55,293 nt of DNA from Rhodocyclales bacterium RIFCSPLOWO2_02_FULL_63_24 (GCA_001828935.1 MHZX01000147.1:536-55828); one strand, 5' to 3'. Shown: positions 16,990-25,960, counted from the stretch's first letter. The notes: a model not told the origin generated them from the letters alone. Numbers and translations are program-made.

Positions 16990-17448
16990 ATGCTGCCGCG
17001 CTGGGACTATGGCGATACCGTGCGCGTGACGCGCAACGTGCGCAACGATGGCACCTTCCCCGGCGTCAACACCGGCGAACTGCTGGTGCGGCGCGGCCGC
17101 GTCGGCCATGTGCGCAACGTCGGCACCTTCCTCCAGGACCAGGTCATCTACTCGGTGCATTTTCTCGACGAGGGGCGCGTGGTCGGCTGCCGCGAGGAAG
17201 AGCTGATCGGCATCGACGAGCCCTGGATCGAGAGCCGCTTCGAGGTGCGCCAGAAAATCCGCGCGGCGCGCGCGCTGGCGATCCGCGGCGAAGTCCGGGT
17301 GCCGGCCGGCAGCCGCGGCGAAATCCTCAACCTGGAACGCAATGAGGCGCAGGGCGTCATCTACCACGCGCATTTCGACTGCCTGCCGGGCAATCCGCTG
17401 CAGGTGCCGGAGTCCGCACTGGCCGAACTGGAGGCCAACGATGACTGA
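16990..17448 (+). CDS. nifZ: Nitrogen fixation protein NifZ
   Basis: The 152-aa product (ATG 16990, GGAG about 9 bp upstream) has the NifZ domain: DYGDTVRVTRNVRNDGTFPG (residues 6-25), RRGRVGHVRNVGTFLQDQVI, and SVHFLDEGRVVGCREEELIG. A second, weaker copy follows at about 90-150, as in longer NifZ proteins. NifZ acts as a chaperone in P-cluster formation in the second half of the MoFe protein. The stop overlaps nifM by 8 bp. A broken, shorter NifZ-like gene is present at 29747. Confidence 0.9.
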   Translation: MLPRWDYGDTVRVTRNVRNDGTFPGVNTGELLVRRGRVGHVRNVGTFLQDQVIYSVHFLDEGRVVGCREEELIGIDEPWIESRFEVRQKIRAARALAIRGEVRVPAGSRGEILNLERNEAQGVIYHAHFDCLPGNPLQVPESALAELEANDD

Positions 17449-18295
17449 GCCGGACGCCGTCTATCTCTCGCTCAAGCTGGCCGCGCAGTTGTTCGAGAAG
17501 CCGCTCGAAGCCCTCGCCGCCGACGAGCTGCGCCGCGTCAAGAACGTCGCGGCAAAGCAGCACGAGATCGAGGCGCTGATCCTGCAGACGCCGGAAGCGG
17601 CGCGGGTGATGCTGCCCGAGGCTTCGATCGAGGCCTGCTTGAAGGAGATTCGCGGCCGTTACGCCAGCGAAGAGGATTACCACGCCGACCTCGACCGCAT
17701 CGGCCTTGACGGCGCCGCGCTGCGCCAGGCCGTGCTGCGCGACCTGCGGGTCGAGGCGGTGCTGGAGAAAGTCGGCGCCCACGCCGCGGCGGTCAGCGAG
17801 ACCGAGGTCGAGATTTTCTGGTTCATGCACAAGGAGCGCTTCCGCCGCGTCGAGACGCGCGTGCTGCGCCACATCCTGGTCACCGTGAACGACGCGCTGC
17901 CCGGCAGCGAACGCGACACTGCGCGCGCCGCGATCGAGGCCATCCGCGCGCGTCTGCTGAAAAACCCCGAACGCTTCGCCGAACAGGCGCTCAAGCACTC
18001 CGAATGCCCCACCGCGATGCACGGCGGTCTGCTCGGCGCCGTGCCGCGCGGCCAGCTCTATGCCGAACTCGAAGCCGCCGCCTTCGCGCTGGCCGCCGGC
18101 GAACTCTCCATCGTGGTCGAATCCGAACTCGGCTTCCATCTCCTGCTCTGCGATGCCATCAACGAGGCGCGCACGCTGTCGCTGGCCGAGGCGCGGCCGA
18201 CCATCCGCGAGCACCTGGAGCAGCAGCGGCGCGGCATGTGCCAGAAGTCCTGGATCAACGCCCTGCGCCGTCAGGCGGTCGCCGACGCGGCCTGA
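17441..18295 (+). CDS. nifM: NifM, parvulin-type peptidyl-prolyl isomerase for nitrogenase Fe protein
   Basis: The 284-aa protein overlaps nifZ. Its N-terminal helical region (AVYLSLKLAAQLFEKPLEAL) is typical of NifM, and the C-terminal half is a rotamase domain with RVLRHILVTVND, ALKHSECPTAMHGGLLGAVP and VVESELGFHLLLCD. NifM is needed for maturation and activity of the Fe protein NifH. nifH itself is not in this window. A terminator-like hairpin follows. Confidence 0.9.
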   Translation: MTEPDAVYLSLKLAAQLFEKPLEALAADELRRVKNVAAKQHEIEALILQTPEAARVMLPEASIEACLKEIRGRYASEEDYHADLDRIGLDGAALRQAVLRDLRVEAVLEKVGAHAAAVSETEVEIFWFMHKERFRRVETRVLRHILVTVNDALPGSERDTARAAIEAIRARLLKNPERFAEQALKHSECPTAMHGGLLGAVPRGQLYAELEAAAFALAAGELSIVVESELGFHLLLCDAINEARTLSLAEARPTIREHLEQQRRGMCQKSWINALRRQAVADAA

Positions 18296-18310
18296 ACGGC
18301 CGGGCCGCGC

Positions 18311-18355
18311 AAGCCGTGCCGGTTTCCGCCGGCATACGGCTTTCGATATGCCGCT
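18311..18355 (+). terminator. Possible terminator after nifM
   Basis: AAGCCGT-GCCGG pairs with CCGGC-AT-ACGGCTT around a short loop, followed by TTTCG. The stem is strong but the T-run is short, so termination may be partial. It separates the nifV-nifM operon from the chemoreceptor gene. Confidence 0.45.
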
Positions 18356-18489
18356 ACACGAAAATTAAATAATCCCCCCTGTCGGCATTCGCTAGAGTGA
18401 CCTGTTCGACGCGACTCCAGGTCGTGTTCACGCATACGCTTTAAGGGCAGACGGCAGATTTGCCCGACAACGAGAGGGGAGACAGGCAA

Positions 18490-19710
18490 ATGAGCTTGCG
18501 CAGGCAACTGGTCCTGGTGCTGGCGGTCTTGGCCATCGCCACGCTGATCGCCAATGGCTTCAGCTTCTACATGTTTTCACGCCTCGGCGCCGAAGCGCAA
18601 CGGGTGGACGCGGGCCTTGGCGCCTATGCCGCCGAAGCACGCTGGTGGATGGGTGGCGTCACCGTGGTCGCCTCGGTCTGCGGCCTGGCCGCTTTCGTGG
18701 TGTTGATCCGCATGCTGCTGCGCCTGCTGGGCGGCGAACCCCAATACGTGGCGAGCGTGGTCGAGCGCATTTCGCAGGGCGACCTGGCCTTCCAGATCGA
18801 TGTCGCCGGCGATGGCCGGGGCAGCCTGCTGGGAGGGATCGCCGCGATGCAGGCCAGCCTGCGCGAGATGGCGACGCGGATTCGCAGCGCCGCGGAACAG
18901 CTCAACGGCGGCGCCGACCGCATGCGCGCGATCACCGGCAGCATCGGCCGCGGCAACGACCAGCAGTGCGCCACCGTGGCCGAGGCGAGCTCCGCCATCG
19001 CCAGCGCGGAAGGCATCGTGCGCCGCGTAGCCGACAGCGCGAGCGAGGTGCGCCAGATGTCCGCAGCAAGCATTTCCCGCATGCAGGATGGGAACGAAAG
19101 CCTGTCGCGCATGATCGGCGAAATCGGCAGCGTGGAAAACTCGGTCGATGAAATCTCTCGCACCGCCTCCGCCTTCATCGAGAGCACGCTGGCGATTGCG
19201 GGCATGACCCAGGAAGTGCGCGACATCGCCGACCAGACCAATCTCTTGGCCTTGAACGCCGCCATCGAAGCGGCGCGCGCCGGAGACCAGGGGCGTGGCT
19301 TCGCCGTGGTCGCCGACGAGGTGCGCAAACTGGCCGAGAAGTCGGCGCTGACGGCGGCGGAAATCAACAAGGTGACCAGCGCGCTGGGCGAGAAGTCGAC
19401 GGTCGTGGAACGCGCCATCGAGCAGGGCCGGGCGGCGCTGCGCTTGTCGCAGGATCACCTGGAAGCGGTTGCCGAGGGTTTGGGTGAGGCCAATAGCGCG
19501 GTACAGCTGACCACGCAGGGGATGGACGAGATTTCATCCTCGGCGGCGGAACAAACCGCGGCAAGTCGGGACATCGGCACCAGTGTCGAGCACATCGCCC
19601 GCGTGGCGAAGGAAATCGGCGTGCCGATCGGCCAGGCTGAACAAGAAGGCCAGCACTTGCAGGCGCTCGCCGCGGACCTGCATGGGATGCTCGACCGCTT
19701 CAAGCTTTAA
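18490..19710 (+). CDS. Chemoreceptor with minimal periplasmic domain, nif-adjacent
   Basis: This 406-aa methyl-accepting protein has two closely spaced membrane segments (about residues 5-28 and 52-75) with only about 22 periplasmic residues between them, so it lacks a normal ligand-binding domain. A HAMP-like segment ([20 protein letters not shown]) is followed by the signalling domain with the conserved tip [20 protein letters not shown] at about residue 245. It may sense internal redox or energy state, which would fit its place between nifM and the rnf operon; this is an inference. Its stop overlaps the convergent rnfH stop by 4 bp. Confidence 0.85.
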   Translation: MSLRRQLVLVLAVLAIATLIANGFSFYMFSRLGAEAQRVDAGLGAYAAEARWWMGGVTVVASVCGLAAFVVLIRMLLRLLGGEPQYVASVVERISQGDLAFQIDVAGDGRGSLLGGIAAMQASLREMATRIRSAAEQLNGGADRMRAITGSIGRGNDQQCATVAEASSAIASAEGIVRRVADSASEVRQMSAASISRMQDGNESLSRMIGEIGSVENSVDEISRTASAFIESTLAIAGMTQEVRDIADQTNLLALNAAIEAARAGDQGRGFAVVADEVRKLAEKSALTAAEINKVTSALGEKSTVVERAIEQGRAALRLSQDHLEAVAEGLGEANSAVQLTTQGMDEISSSAAEQTAASRDIGTSVEHIARVAKEIGVPIGQAEQEGQHLQALAADLHGMLDRFKL

Positions 19711-19991
19711 GAGTCGTCCTCGTCGCCCCCCGCGCCATCGCGGCGCGGCACGGTCTGCGGGTCGCAGGTGATGGGGCGGTAGATCTCGATGCGGTCGCCC
19801 GGTTTCAGCGGCGCGTCGAGCTTGACCAGCTTGCCGAAGACGCCGACTTTCTGGCGGTCCAGGTCGATGGTCGGGAACATGCGCAGGATGCCGGATTTCT
19901 CGATCCCGGTCTGCACCGTGCTGTCGTCGGGCACTTCGATGGTGAGCCAGATCTGGTTGGAAGGTTCGGAATAGGCGACGCCGATCTGCAT
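19707..19991 (-). CDS. rnfH: RnfH family protein
   Basis: The 94-aa protein (ATG at 19991) matches RnfH in size and sequence: [20 protein letters not shown] at the start, [20 protein letters not shown] and [20 protein letters not shown] near the end. RnfH has a ubiquitin/RnfH-like beta-grasp fold and accompanies rnf operons; its precise role is unclear. It is the last gene of the minus-strand Rnf operon, 11 bp after rnfD. Confidence 0.87.
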   Translation of the reverse strand: MQIGVAYSEPSNQIWLTIEVPDDSTVQTGIEKSGILRMFPTIDLDRQKVGVFGKLVKLDAPLKPGDRIEIYRPITCDPQTVPRRDGAGGDEDDS

Positions 19992-20002
19992 GGGGGTCTC
20001 CG

Positions 20003-21076
20003 CTATTTTCCAGGTTCCAGCGCGACGCCCTTGCGGTCGCGGCCGTAGATGCGCGGCTTGACGTAGCTGTCGATGATCGGCGTCAGCGAGTTCATCAGCA
20101 GCACGGCGAAGGCCACGCCTTCGGGGTAGCCGGCCCAGGTGCGGATGATCCAGGTCAGCAGGCCGCAGCCGGCGCCGAAGATCAGTTGTCCGCGCGGCGT
20201 ATTGGGCGAGGTGACGTAATCGGTGGCGATGAAGAAGGCGCCCAGCATCGCGCCGCCGGACAGCAGGTGGGTCGTGGCGTCCAGGTAGCGGGCCGGATCG
20301 ACGGCATGCAGGATTGCCGCCGGTAGTGCGATCCCGGCCAGCATCGCGAGCGGGATATGCCAACTGATGATGCGCAGGAACATCAGCGCCACGCCGCCGC
20401 CGGCGATCAGCCAGGCTGCGGTTTCGCCCAGGCTGCCGGGACGGCTGCCGTACCAGGCCTGGAGCGGCGCATGGGCCATGGCCTGCAGCAGGTCGATGCC
20501 GCGCGACATCTCGGTCTTGGCGAAACCGAGCAGGGAGGCGCTGGCGACCGCGTCGAAGGCCGGCGGCAGGCCCTTGAGCAGGATCAGCAGGCCGTCGATG
20601 GGTCCCGGCGCGGCGGCGCTGAAGATCGGCAGTGGCGCGATCCAGGCCGTCATCTGCACCGGGAAGGAAATCAGCAGGGCGACCCGCGCCACCATGGCGG
20701 GGTTGAACAGGTTCTGGCCGAGGCCGCCGAACACCTGTTTGCCCAGCACCGTGGCGAACAGGCCGCCGAAGGCGCCGATCCACCAGGGCGCCCAGGGCGG
20801 CAGGGAGAGCGCCAGCAGCCAGCCGGTAAGGGCTGCCGAGCCGTCGAACAGGACCGGCGAGGCCTGGCGGCCCATCAGGCGCAGGCAGAAGGCTTCGCCC
20901 AGCGTGGCGGCCGCCACCGTGACCAGCCAGAGGTAGATCGCCGGCCAGCCGTAAAGCCAGAAGCCGAACAGGGTGGCCGGCGCCAGGGCCGCCATGACGA
21001 TGGCCATGACTCGCCCGGCGCTGTTCGTCGTGCTCGCATGGGGTGCCGCGACCGGAATTCCAATGACATTGCTCAT
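20003..21076 (-). CDS. rnfD: Rnf electron transport complex subunit D
   Basis: The 357-aa integral membrane protein has about nine hydrophobic helices. Conserved NqrB/RnfD segments include GGLGQNLFNPAMVARVALLI and HLLSGGAMLGAFFIATDYVT, the region around the covalently bound FMN of the family. With RnfC, G, E, A and B it forms a membrane ion pump that drives electrons to ferredoxin at low potential, here most likely for nitrogenase. It overlaps rnfC by 4 bp. The start ATG at 21076 is set by this overlap. Confidence 0.92.
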   Translation of the reverse strand: MSNVIGIPVAAPHASTTNSAGRVMAIVMAALAPATLFGFWLYGWPAIYLWLVTVAAATLGEAFCLRLMGRQASPVLFDGSAALTGWLLALSLPPWAPWWIGAFGGLFATVLGKQVFGGLGQNLFNPAMVARVALLISFPVQMTAWIAPLPIFSAAAPGPIDGLLILLKGLPPAFDAVASASLLGFAKTEMSRGIDLLQAMAHAPLQAWYGSRPGSLGETAAWLIAGGGVALMFLRIISWHIPLAMLAGIALPAAILHAVDPARYLDATTHLLSGGAMLGAFFIATDYVTSPNTPRGQLIFGAGCGLLTWIIRTWAGYPEGVAFAVLLMNSLTPIIDSYVKPRIYGRDRKGVALEPGK

Positions 21077-22563
21077 GCCGGTGCTCCTTCGGCTCGGGCG
21101 GCTGCCTTGGCCTTGGCGGCGTCCCTTTCGGCCTTGCGCCGCGCGGCGGCAGCAGCCTTCTCCCGGCTCTCGCGTGCGAGGCGGGCCAGCCGCGCCTCGG
21201 CCAGGCGCTTGGCGGCCTCGGTGCGCAGGCGGGCGCGCTCGCGTGCGGCGAGCTCGCCCTTGGCGTGGCTGAAGTATTGCACCAGCGGGATGTGCGAGGG
21301 GCAGACATAGGCGCAGCAGCCGCAGGCGATGCAGTCGCTGAGGGCAAAATCGACGGCGCCGTCGAGGTCGCCGGCGCGGATGCGCGCCGCCATCTCCAGC
21401 GGCAGCAGGCCCATCGGGCAGGCCTGGGTGCAACTGCCGCAGCGGATGCAGGGGCCGGCCTTGGGCACGGCGGCTTCGCGCGCGTCGAAGGCCAGGATGC
21501 CGGAGGCGCCCTTGACCAGCGGCACCTTGCCGTGCAGCAGCGGTGTGCCCATCATCGGGCCGCCGAGGATCAGGCGCGCCGGGGTTTCCTTGAGGCCGCA
21601 GAAGGCCAGCAGTTCGTCGGCCAGGGTGCCCAGCGGGGCGAAGATGTTGCCGGGACGCGCCACGGCGCCGCCGTTGATGGTGACGATGCGCTCCACCAGC
21701 GGCCGGCCGAGGCGGATCGCCTGATGCACGGCGGCACAGGTGGAAACGTTATGCACCAGCACGCCGACTTCCGCGGCGCGGGCGTCGGCCGGCACTTCCT
21801 TGCCGGTCAGGGTCTGGATCAACTGTTTGTCCGAGCCCATCGGATAGCGCGCCGGCACCGGCCGGATCTTCACCTCCGGGTAGGCCGCGGCGGCCTTCTG
21901 CATCGCCGCGATGGCCTCCGGCTTGTTGTCCTCGATGCCGACCAGGGCCTCGCGCGCGCCGATCGCGTGCATCACGATGCGGGCGCCATCGACCACCTGA
22001 TCCGCGTGGTCGCGCATGATGCGGTCATCGGAAGAGAGATAGGGTTCGCATTCGCCGCCGTTCACGATCAGGGTGCTTACCGCGAGGCGCTTGCCCAGCG
22101 CGAACTTCACCGCGGCGGGAAAGGTGGCGCCGCCGAGGCCGACCACGCCGGCGGCGGCCGTGCGCCGGGCGATTTCCTCGGGCGCCAGGGCGAAGGGATC
22201 GAGCGCCGGCTCGGTCTCGATCCAGCGGCCTTCGCCGTCGGAATCGATGCTGATCGCGGCGAAGCCGAGCCCGGAGGGGTGCGGTGCGGTGACCTCGCCG
22301 ATGGCGGCGACGGTGCCCGACACCGGGGCATGGATCGGCGCCGAGATGTTGCCCTGGGCTTCGGCCAGCAGTTGTCCCTTGAGCACCTTCTGGCCGACCA
22401 GCACCACCGGCCGCGCGGCGCCGCCGACGTGCTGGTGCAGCGGCAGGTAGAGGCGGGCCGGCGGCGGCAGGACGCGCAGCGGCGCGTCGGCGGCCGGACG
22501 CTTGTGGTTGTCTGGGTGCACGCCCCAGCGCGGCTCCCTGAATATGCGTTCGAAGAATCCCAT
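21073..22563 (-). CDS. rnfC: Rnf complex iron-sulfur/NADH-binding subunit C
   Basis: The 496-aa protein has the RnfC layout: a biotin-like/SLBB-type start with SAPIHAPVSGTVAAIGEVTA, the Rossmann-like NADH/FMN domain with VVGLGGATFPAAVKF and IVNGGECEPYL, then two 4Fe-4S motifs, CIRCGSCTQACP and CIACGCCAYVCP (about residues 375-425). A long, charged Ala/Arg/Lys helix closes the protein, as in proteobacterial RnfC. It accepts electrons from NADH at the membrane surface. Two 4-bp junctions or short gaps tie it to rnfB and rnfD. Confidence 0.93.
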   Translation of the reverse strand: MGFFERIFREPRWGVHPDNHKRPAADAPLRVLPPPARLYLPLHQHVGGAARPVVLVGQKVLKGQLLAEAQGNISAPIHAPVSGTVAAIGEVTAPHPSGLGFAAISIDSDGEGRWIETEPALDPFALAPEEIARRTAAAGVVGLGGATFPAAVKFALGKRLAVSTLIVNGGECEPYLSSDDRIMRDHADQVVDGARIVMHAIGAREALVGIEDNKPEAIAAMQKAAAAYPEVKIRPVPARYPMGSDKQLIQTLTGKEVPADARAAEVGVLVHNVSTCAAVHQAIRLGRPLVERIVTINGGAVARPGNIFAPLGTLADELLAFCGLKETPARLILGGPMMGTPLLHGKVPLVKGASGILAFDAREAAVPKAGPCIRCGSCTQACPMGLLPLEMAARIRAGDLDGAVDFALSDCIACGCCAYVCPSHIPLVQYFSHAKGELAARERARLRTEAAKRLAEARLARLARESREKAAAAARRKAERDAAKAKAAARAEGAPA

Positions 22564-22573
22564 GGTGTTTTCC

Positions 22574-23101
22574 TCAGGCGGGCGCAGGTTTGGGCCAGAC
22601 CCAGTGCTGCAGGCTGACCGGCACCGGCACCAGCGACATGGCTGCGGTCGGGCAGCGGTCGACGCAGGCGGCGCAGCCGGTGCAGGCCTCGCGGATCACG
22701 TTGTGGATCTGCTTGGCGGCGCCGACGATGGCGTCGGTCGGGCAGGCCTTGAGGCAGCGGCAGCAGCCGATGCAGATTTCCTCGGCGACCAGGGCCAGTT
22801 GCGGGCCGTTGTCGGCCACGGCGGAAAGATCGACCTTGACCCCCAGTTTGGCCGCCAGCGCCTCGGCCACCGCCTTGCCGCCCGGTGGGCACAGGGTCGG
22901 TGCCGCTTCGCCCTTGGCCAGTGCGGCCGCCGCCTGGGCGCAGCCGACATAGCCGCATTGGCCGCACTGCGAGCCGGGCAGCATGTCCTTGAGTTCGGCT
23001 TCGATGGCGTTTCCCTCGACCGCCAGGTAGCGCGCCGCGGTGCCCAGCACGGCGCCCAGCGCAAGGCCCATGAGGGCGAGACTTCCGATGGCGATCAGCA
23101 T
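22574..23101 (-). CDS. rnfB: Rnf complex ferredoxin-like subunit B
   Basis: The 175-aa protein has an N-terminal membrane helix, an Fe-S domain with [15 protein letters not shown] (about residues 40-54), and two ferredoxin-type motifs, [12 protein letters not shown] and [12 protein letters not shown]. RnfB passes electrons to soluble ferredoxin. The start at ATG 23101 follows a 197-bp gap from rnfA that is filled by tandem stem-loop repeats. Such a gap is unusual inside an rnf operon. Confidence 0.92.
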   Translation of the reverse strand: MLIAIGSLALMGLALGAVLGTAARYLAVEGNAIEAELKDMLPGSQCGQCGYVGCAQAAAALAKGEAAPTLCPPGGKAVAEALAAKLGVKVDLSAVADNGPQLALVAEEICIGCCRCLKACPTDAIVGAAKQIHNVIREACTGCAACVDRCPTAAMSLVPVPVSLQHWVWPKPAPA

Positions 23102-23180
23102 GTTGCTGCTCCCTTCAGACGTGGCTGGAGTGGTAACCCAACACGGGTGCTCCGTAAGGCCAGGAAAAGCATGAGTACGA

Positions 23181-23250
23181 ACAAGGGGAGACCCTCCCCT
23201 TGTATATCCCCCGTATGGGAACAAGGGGGCCCGCCCCCTTGTAAATCCCC
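23181..23250. repeat. Two tandem stem-loop repeats in the rnfA-rnfB gap
   Basis: ACAAGGGGA/TCCCCTTGT (23181-23203) and ACAAGGGGG/CCCCCTTGT (23221-23242) are perfect 9-bp hairpins with the same flanks (GA before, TATCCCC or AAATCCCC after) repeated every 40 bp. They lie between co-directional rnf genes and could pause transcription, stabilise mRNA or be copies of a REP-like element. Confidence 0.75.
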
Positions 23251-23298
23251 GGAAGCGTGGCACTTCGCAACAATCGTGAAGAGTTGAGACATAGCGTG

Positions 23299-23880
23299 CT
23301 AACCGGTGCTGATGCCGGAAAAGCCCATGAAGGCCATTGCCAGCAGGCTGGCGACGATGAAGGCGATCGGCGGCCCGGCGAACAGGCGCGGCACCTGGAC
23401 CAGCGCCAGGCGCTCGCGCAGGCCGGCGAAGATCACCATGACCAGGCTGTAGCCGAGCGAGGAGGCAAAGGCGAACAGCGTCGCGCCGATGAAGCTCAGG
23501 TGGCCTTCGACCAGCAGCAGGGCGACGCCGAGCACGGCGCAGTTGGTGGTGATCAGCGGCAGGTAGATGCCGAGCATCTGGAACAGGGTCGGCGAGACTT
23601 TCTTGATGGTCATTTCGGTGAACTGCACCGCGCTGGCGATCACCAGGATGAAGGTCACGGTGCGCAGGTAGCCCAGCCCGTAGGCGTCGAGCAGGTAGTG
23701 CTGGACCGCCCAGTCGGCCATCGACGAGACGGTGATGACGAAGGTGGTCGCCAGGCCCATGCCGGCCGCCGTGTCGATCCGCGTGGTGACGCCCATGAAC
23801 GAGCAGAGGCCGAGGAAGCGGGCCAGGATCACGTTGTTGACCAGGGCCGCACCGATCATCATCAAGACGAAATCTTTCAT
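23299..23880 (-). CDS. rnfA: Rnf complex membrane subunit A
   Basis: The 193-aa protein is six-helix Rnf[21 protein letters not shown] near the N-terminus, and the mirror-related [20 protein letters not shown]. These carry the two cysteines (about residues 26 and 114) that hold the intramembrane Fe-S cluster with RnfE. It overlaps the rseC-like gene by 4 bp. Length and motifs match the family closely. Confidence 0.93.
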   Translation of the reverse strand: MKDFVLMMIGAALVNNVILARFLGLCSFMGVTTRIDTAAGMGLATTFVITVSSMADWAVQHYLLDAYGLGYLRTVTFILVIASAVQFTEMTIKKVSPTLFQMLGIYLPLITTNCAVLGVALLLVEGHLSFIGATLFAFASSLGYSLVMVIFAGLRERLALVQVPRLFAGPPIAFIVASLLAMAFMGFSGISTG

Positions 23881-24365
23881 GGCCTATCCGTCCCACAGGT
23901 TTCGCCGGGCCGGGCGCGACGCAGGAAGCGCGGCGCCAACTCGCCTCGCGCGGACAGGCGGCGCGCGCCGACGTGTGCCGCGAGCAGGCCCGCGCCGAGG
24001 CCGGCCGCCATCGCGGCGAGGGTGGCGAGGTCGTTGCCCCAGGCGCTTTCGGCCAGGCCGGCGGCGGTGAAGGCGGCGACCAGGGGCAGGGCGTAGGCGG
24101 TCAGCGAGGCCTTGATCAGCGCCCGGTCATCGACACCGACCACGACGCGCTCGCCGACGCCGAGACCGGCGCCGTTGTCCATGGGAAAGCGCCGCGCGGC
24201 GTTGCGGCTGGCGATGGTGCCGATGCCGGTGGCGCTTGCGCCGCACTGTGCGGCGGAAGCGCAACTGCCGCAACTGCTGGTCTGCTCCGGTTCGAGCCAG
24301 GCCACGGCGCCGCTGACGCTGACGACGCGGGCGATGCCTTCGATGGTGTGCGAGGGAGCGCTCAT
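23877..24365 (-). CDS. rseC: RseC-like (SoxR-reducing system) membrane protein
   Basis: The 162-aa protein has the RseC/MucC pattern: a soluble beta-rich start with [20 protein letters not shown], a cysteine cluster [11 protein letters not shown] (about residues 32-42), then two membrane helices (about 85-130). RseC works with Rsx/Rnf proteins in reducing SoxR in E. coli. Here it is embedded between rnfE and rnfA, so a role in assembly or redox control of the Rnf complex is likely. The stop overlaps rnfA. Confidence 0.82.
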   Translation of the reverse strand: MSAPSHTIEGIARVVSVSGAVAWLEPEQTSSCGSCASAAQCGASATGIGTIASRNAARRFPMDNGAGLGVGERVVVGVDDRALIKASLTAYALPLVAAFTAAGLAESAWGNDLATLAAMAAGLGAGLLAAHVGARRLSARGELAPRFLRRARPGETCGTDRP

Positions 24366-24374
24366 GATCTTTCC

Positions 24375-25052
24375 TCAGGCCACGCTGTGGGCGCCGGCCA
24401 TCTGGATCTCCTTGCCGGCGCGCAGATCGAGCAGGCGCTTGACCACCACCAGCAGGCCGGTGACGAGGAAGCCGCCGGGCGGCAGGATCATCATCAGCAC
24501 GCCCATGTCGGCCGGCACCAGGCGCAGTTCGATGACCTTGAAGGCCGGGCCGAAGAGCAGGGAGGCGTCGGCGAACAGGGTGCCGGCGCCGACGATTTCG
24601 CGCACCGCGCCGATCGCGGTCAGCGCGAGGGTGAAGCCGAGCCCCATGAACAGGCCGTCGAGCAGGGAAGGCAAGGCCGGCTGGCGGGCGGCGAAGGATT
24701 CCAGCCGGGCCAGCGGCAGGCAGTTGGACACGATCAGCGGAATGAACAGGCCCAGCACCTTGTACAACTCGTGCAGCCAGGCGTTCATCGCCAGGTCGAC
24801 CAGGGTCACCATGGCGGCGACGATCAGGATGTAGACGGGAATCCGCACTTCCTGGGTGATGCGGTTGCGGAACACGGCGACCAGGAAACTCGACACCGCC
24901 ATTACCGCGGCGGTGGCCAGCCCCATGCCGAAGCCGTTGGTGGCGCTGGTGGTCATCGCCATCGCCGGGCACATGCCGAGCAGCATGCTGAACACGCCGT
25001 TGTTGTCCCAGAGGCCATCCTTGACGATGGTGGTGTAGTTGTTGTTGCTCAT
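24375..25052 (-). CDS. rnfE: Rnf complex membrane subunit E
   Basis: The 225-aa protein is a six-helix RnfE: LGMCPAMAMTTSATNGFGMG (about residues 25-44) and IPLIVSNCLPLARLESFAAR (about 100-119) contain the paired cysteines that match RnfA. Together RnfA and RnfE form the core with the transmembrane 2Fe-2S cluster. It overlaps rnfG by 4 bp and is followed by rseC. Confidence 0.92.
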   Translation of the reverse strand: MSNNNYTTIVKDGLWDNNGVFSMLLGMCPAMAMTTSATNGFGMGLATAAVMAVSSFLVAVFRNRITQEVRIPVYILIVAAMVTLVDLAMNAWLHELYKVLGLFIPLIVSNCLPLARLESFAARQPALPSLLDGLFMGLGFTLALTAIGAVREIVGAGTLFADASLLFGPAFKVIELRLVPADMGVLMMILPPGGFLVTGLLVVVKRLLDLRAGKEIQMAGAHSVA

Positions 25053-25687
25053 TTCGCTTCCAGCAAAGTTGCCTTGTTCGCGGCGAAGAATTCCAGGCCG
25101 TCGCGGATCGCGCCGAGCACGCCGCGCGGCGTGATCGTGGCGCCGGCGAATTGGTCGAACTGGCCGCCGTCCTTCTTCACCTTCCAGCGCTCGGCCGGCG
25201 GGTTGCCCAGCGCCAGGCCGTCGAAGCGCAGGATCCAGTCGCCCTTCTTGACCTCGATCTTGTCGCCCAGCCCCGGCGTTTCCTTGTGCGCCAGCACGCG
25301 CACGCCGAGCACCTTGCCGTCGGCGGACAGCCCCAGCATCAGCTTCATCTCGCCGGCATAGCCGGTGCCGAAGATCTCGTAGGCGACGCCGGTCACCTTG
25401 CCGCCCTTGCGGGCGCGGTAGACGGTGATTTCGCGGCCGTGGCCATTCTTCATCGGCAAGCTGTCGCTGACCGGATCGTTGTCGTGGAGGCTGCGCGGAA
25501 TCACCTGGCTCAAGGAGTTCTGCCTATCCTCCAGCGCGCGCGCCGCGATGTCGGCGGCCGTGATGCGGGCGGTGACGGCGAGCACCATGCCGAAGCCGAG
25601 GCAGAAGGCGCCGAGAATCACGCCGTGCATCAGGGTCCGCGGCTTGATTGCGACGGCATCGGCAGGAAGGGTTTGCGGGACGTTCAT
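25049..25687 (-). CDS. rnfG: Rnf complex flavoprotein subunit G
   Basis: The 212-aa protein (ATG 25687) has an N-terminal membrane anchor (about residues 18-42) and a periplasmic FMN-binding domain. HKETPGLGDKI and the flavinylation motif AGATITP, with the acceptor threonine, are present near residues 135-185. It is the first gene of the operon, rnfG-E-rseC-A-B-C-D-H, a permuted order compared with the common rnfABCDGE(H). Transcription probably starts from the -24/-12 promoter at 25721-25734. Confidence 0.91.
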   Translation of the reverse strand: MNVPQTLPADAVAIKPRTLMHGVILGAFCLGFGMVLAVTARITAADIAARALEDRQNSLSQVIPRSLHDNDPVSDSLPMKNGHGREITVYRARKGGKVTGVAYEIFGTGYAGEMKLMLGLSADGKVLGVRVLAHKETPGLGDKIEVKKGDWILRFDGLALGNPPAERWKVKKDGGQFDQFAGATITPRGVLGAIRDGLEFFAANKATLLEAK

Positions 25688-25720
25688 GATCGGGTGAATG
25701 ACCTGTTTGAGGCATGCTTC

Positions 25721-25734
25721 GCATGTTCTGTGCC
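25721..25734 (-). promoter_or_regulatory. Sigma-54 promoter for the rnf operon
   Basis: On the minus strand the sequence reads TGGCACAGAACATGCG, with GG and GC separated by 10 bp. It is a near-perfect -24 element. It lies 34 bp upstream of the rnfG start. The NifA-type site at 25850-25865 is about 115 bp further upstream, a normal activator distance. Confidence 0.78.
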
Positions 25735-25849
25735 ACCGCGTGTTGCAGTGCACACCAAAGCCGTGCATGCGCATCCAACCCCGCACCAGCATGGGGGTTT
25801 TTCTTCCCATGGCGATCGTCGGCGTGTCGCCGGCGCCGACTCCCGGCTG

Positions 25850-25865
25850 TGTCGCAAGTCCTACA
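25850..25865. promoter_or_regulatory. NifA upstream activator sequence between rnfG and nifL
   Basis: TGT-CGCAAGTCCT-ACA fits the TGT-N10-ACA consensus exactly. It lies between the divergent -24/-12 promoters of rnf (25721) and nifL (25908), so one site could serve both. A site only about 42 bp upstream of the nifL -24 element is close for an enhancer, so rnf may be the main target. Confidence 0.7.
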
Positions 25866-25907
25866 AACACTACAAAGTCGTGGAAAAGCCGACGTCAAAT
25901 CAAGGGC

Positions 25908-25921
25908 GGCACGGAACCTGC
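25908..25921 (+). promoter_or_regulatory. Sigma-54-type promoter for nifLA
   Basis: CGGCACGGAACCTGCT has GG (25908-25909) and GC (25920-25921) at the required spacing, 40 bp before the nifL ATG. It matches the -24 box well; the -12 box is CTGC rather than TTGC. Confidence 0.6.
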
Positions 25922-25960
25922 TCAAGACCCTGGAAGCGTTTGATTCAGGGACGGTGCGAG

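Noticed and set aside
18400-18489. Cyclic-di-GMP riboswitch or sigma-54 promoter before the chemoreceptor
   Set aside because: The sequence lacks the conserved GEMM core. A GG-N10-GC match near 18421 has poor -24 and -12 boxes and is likely chance.
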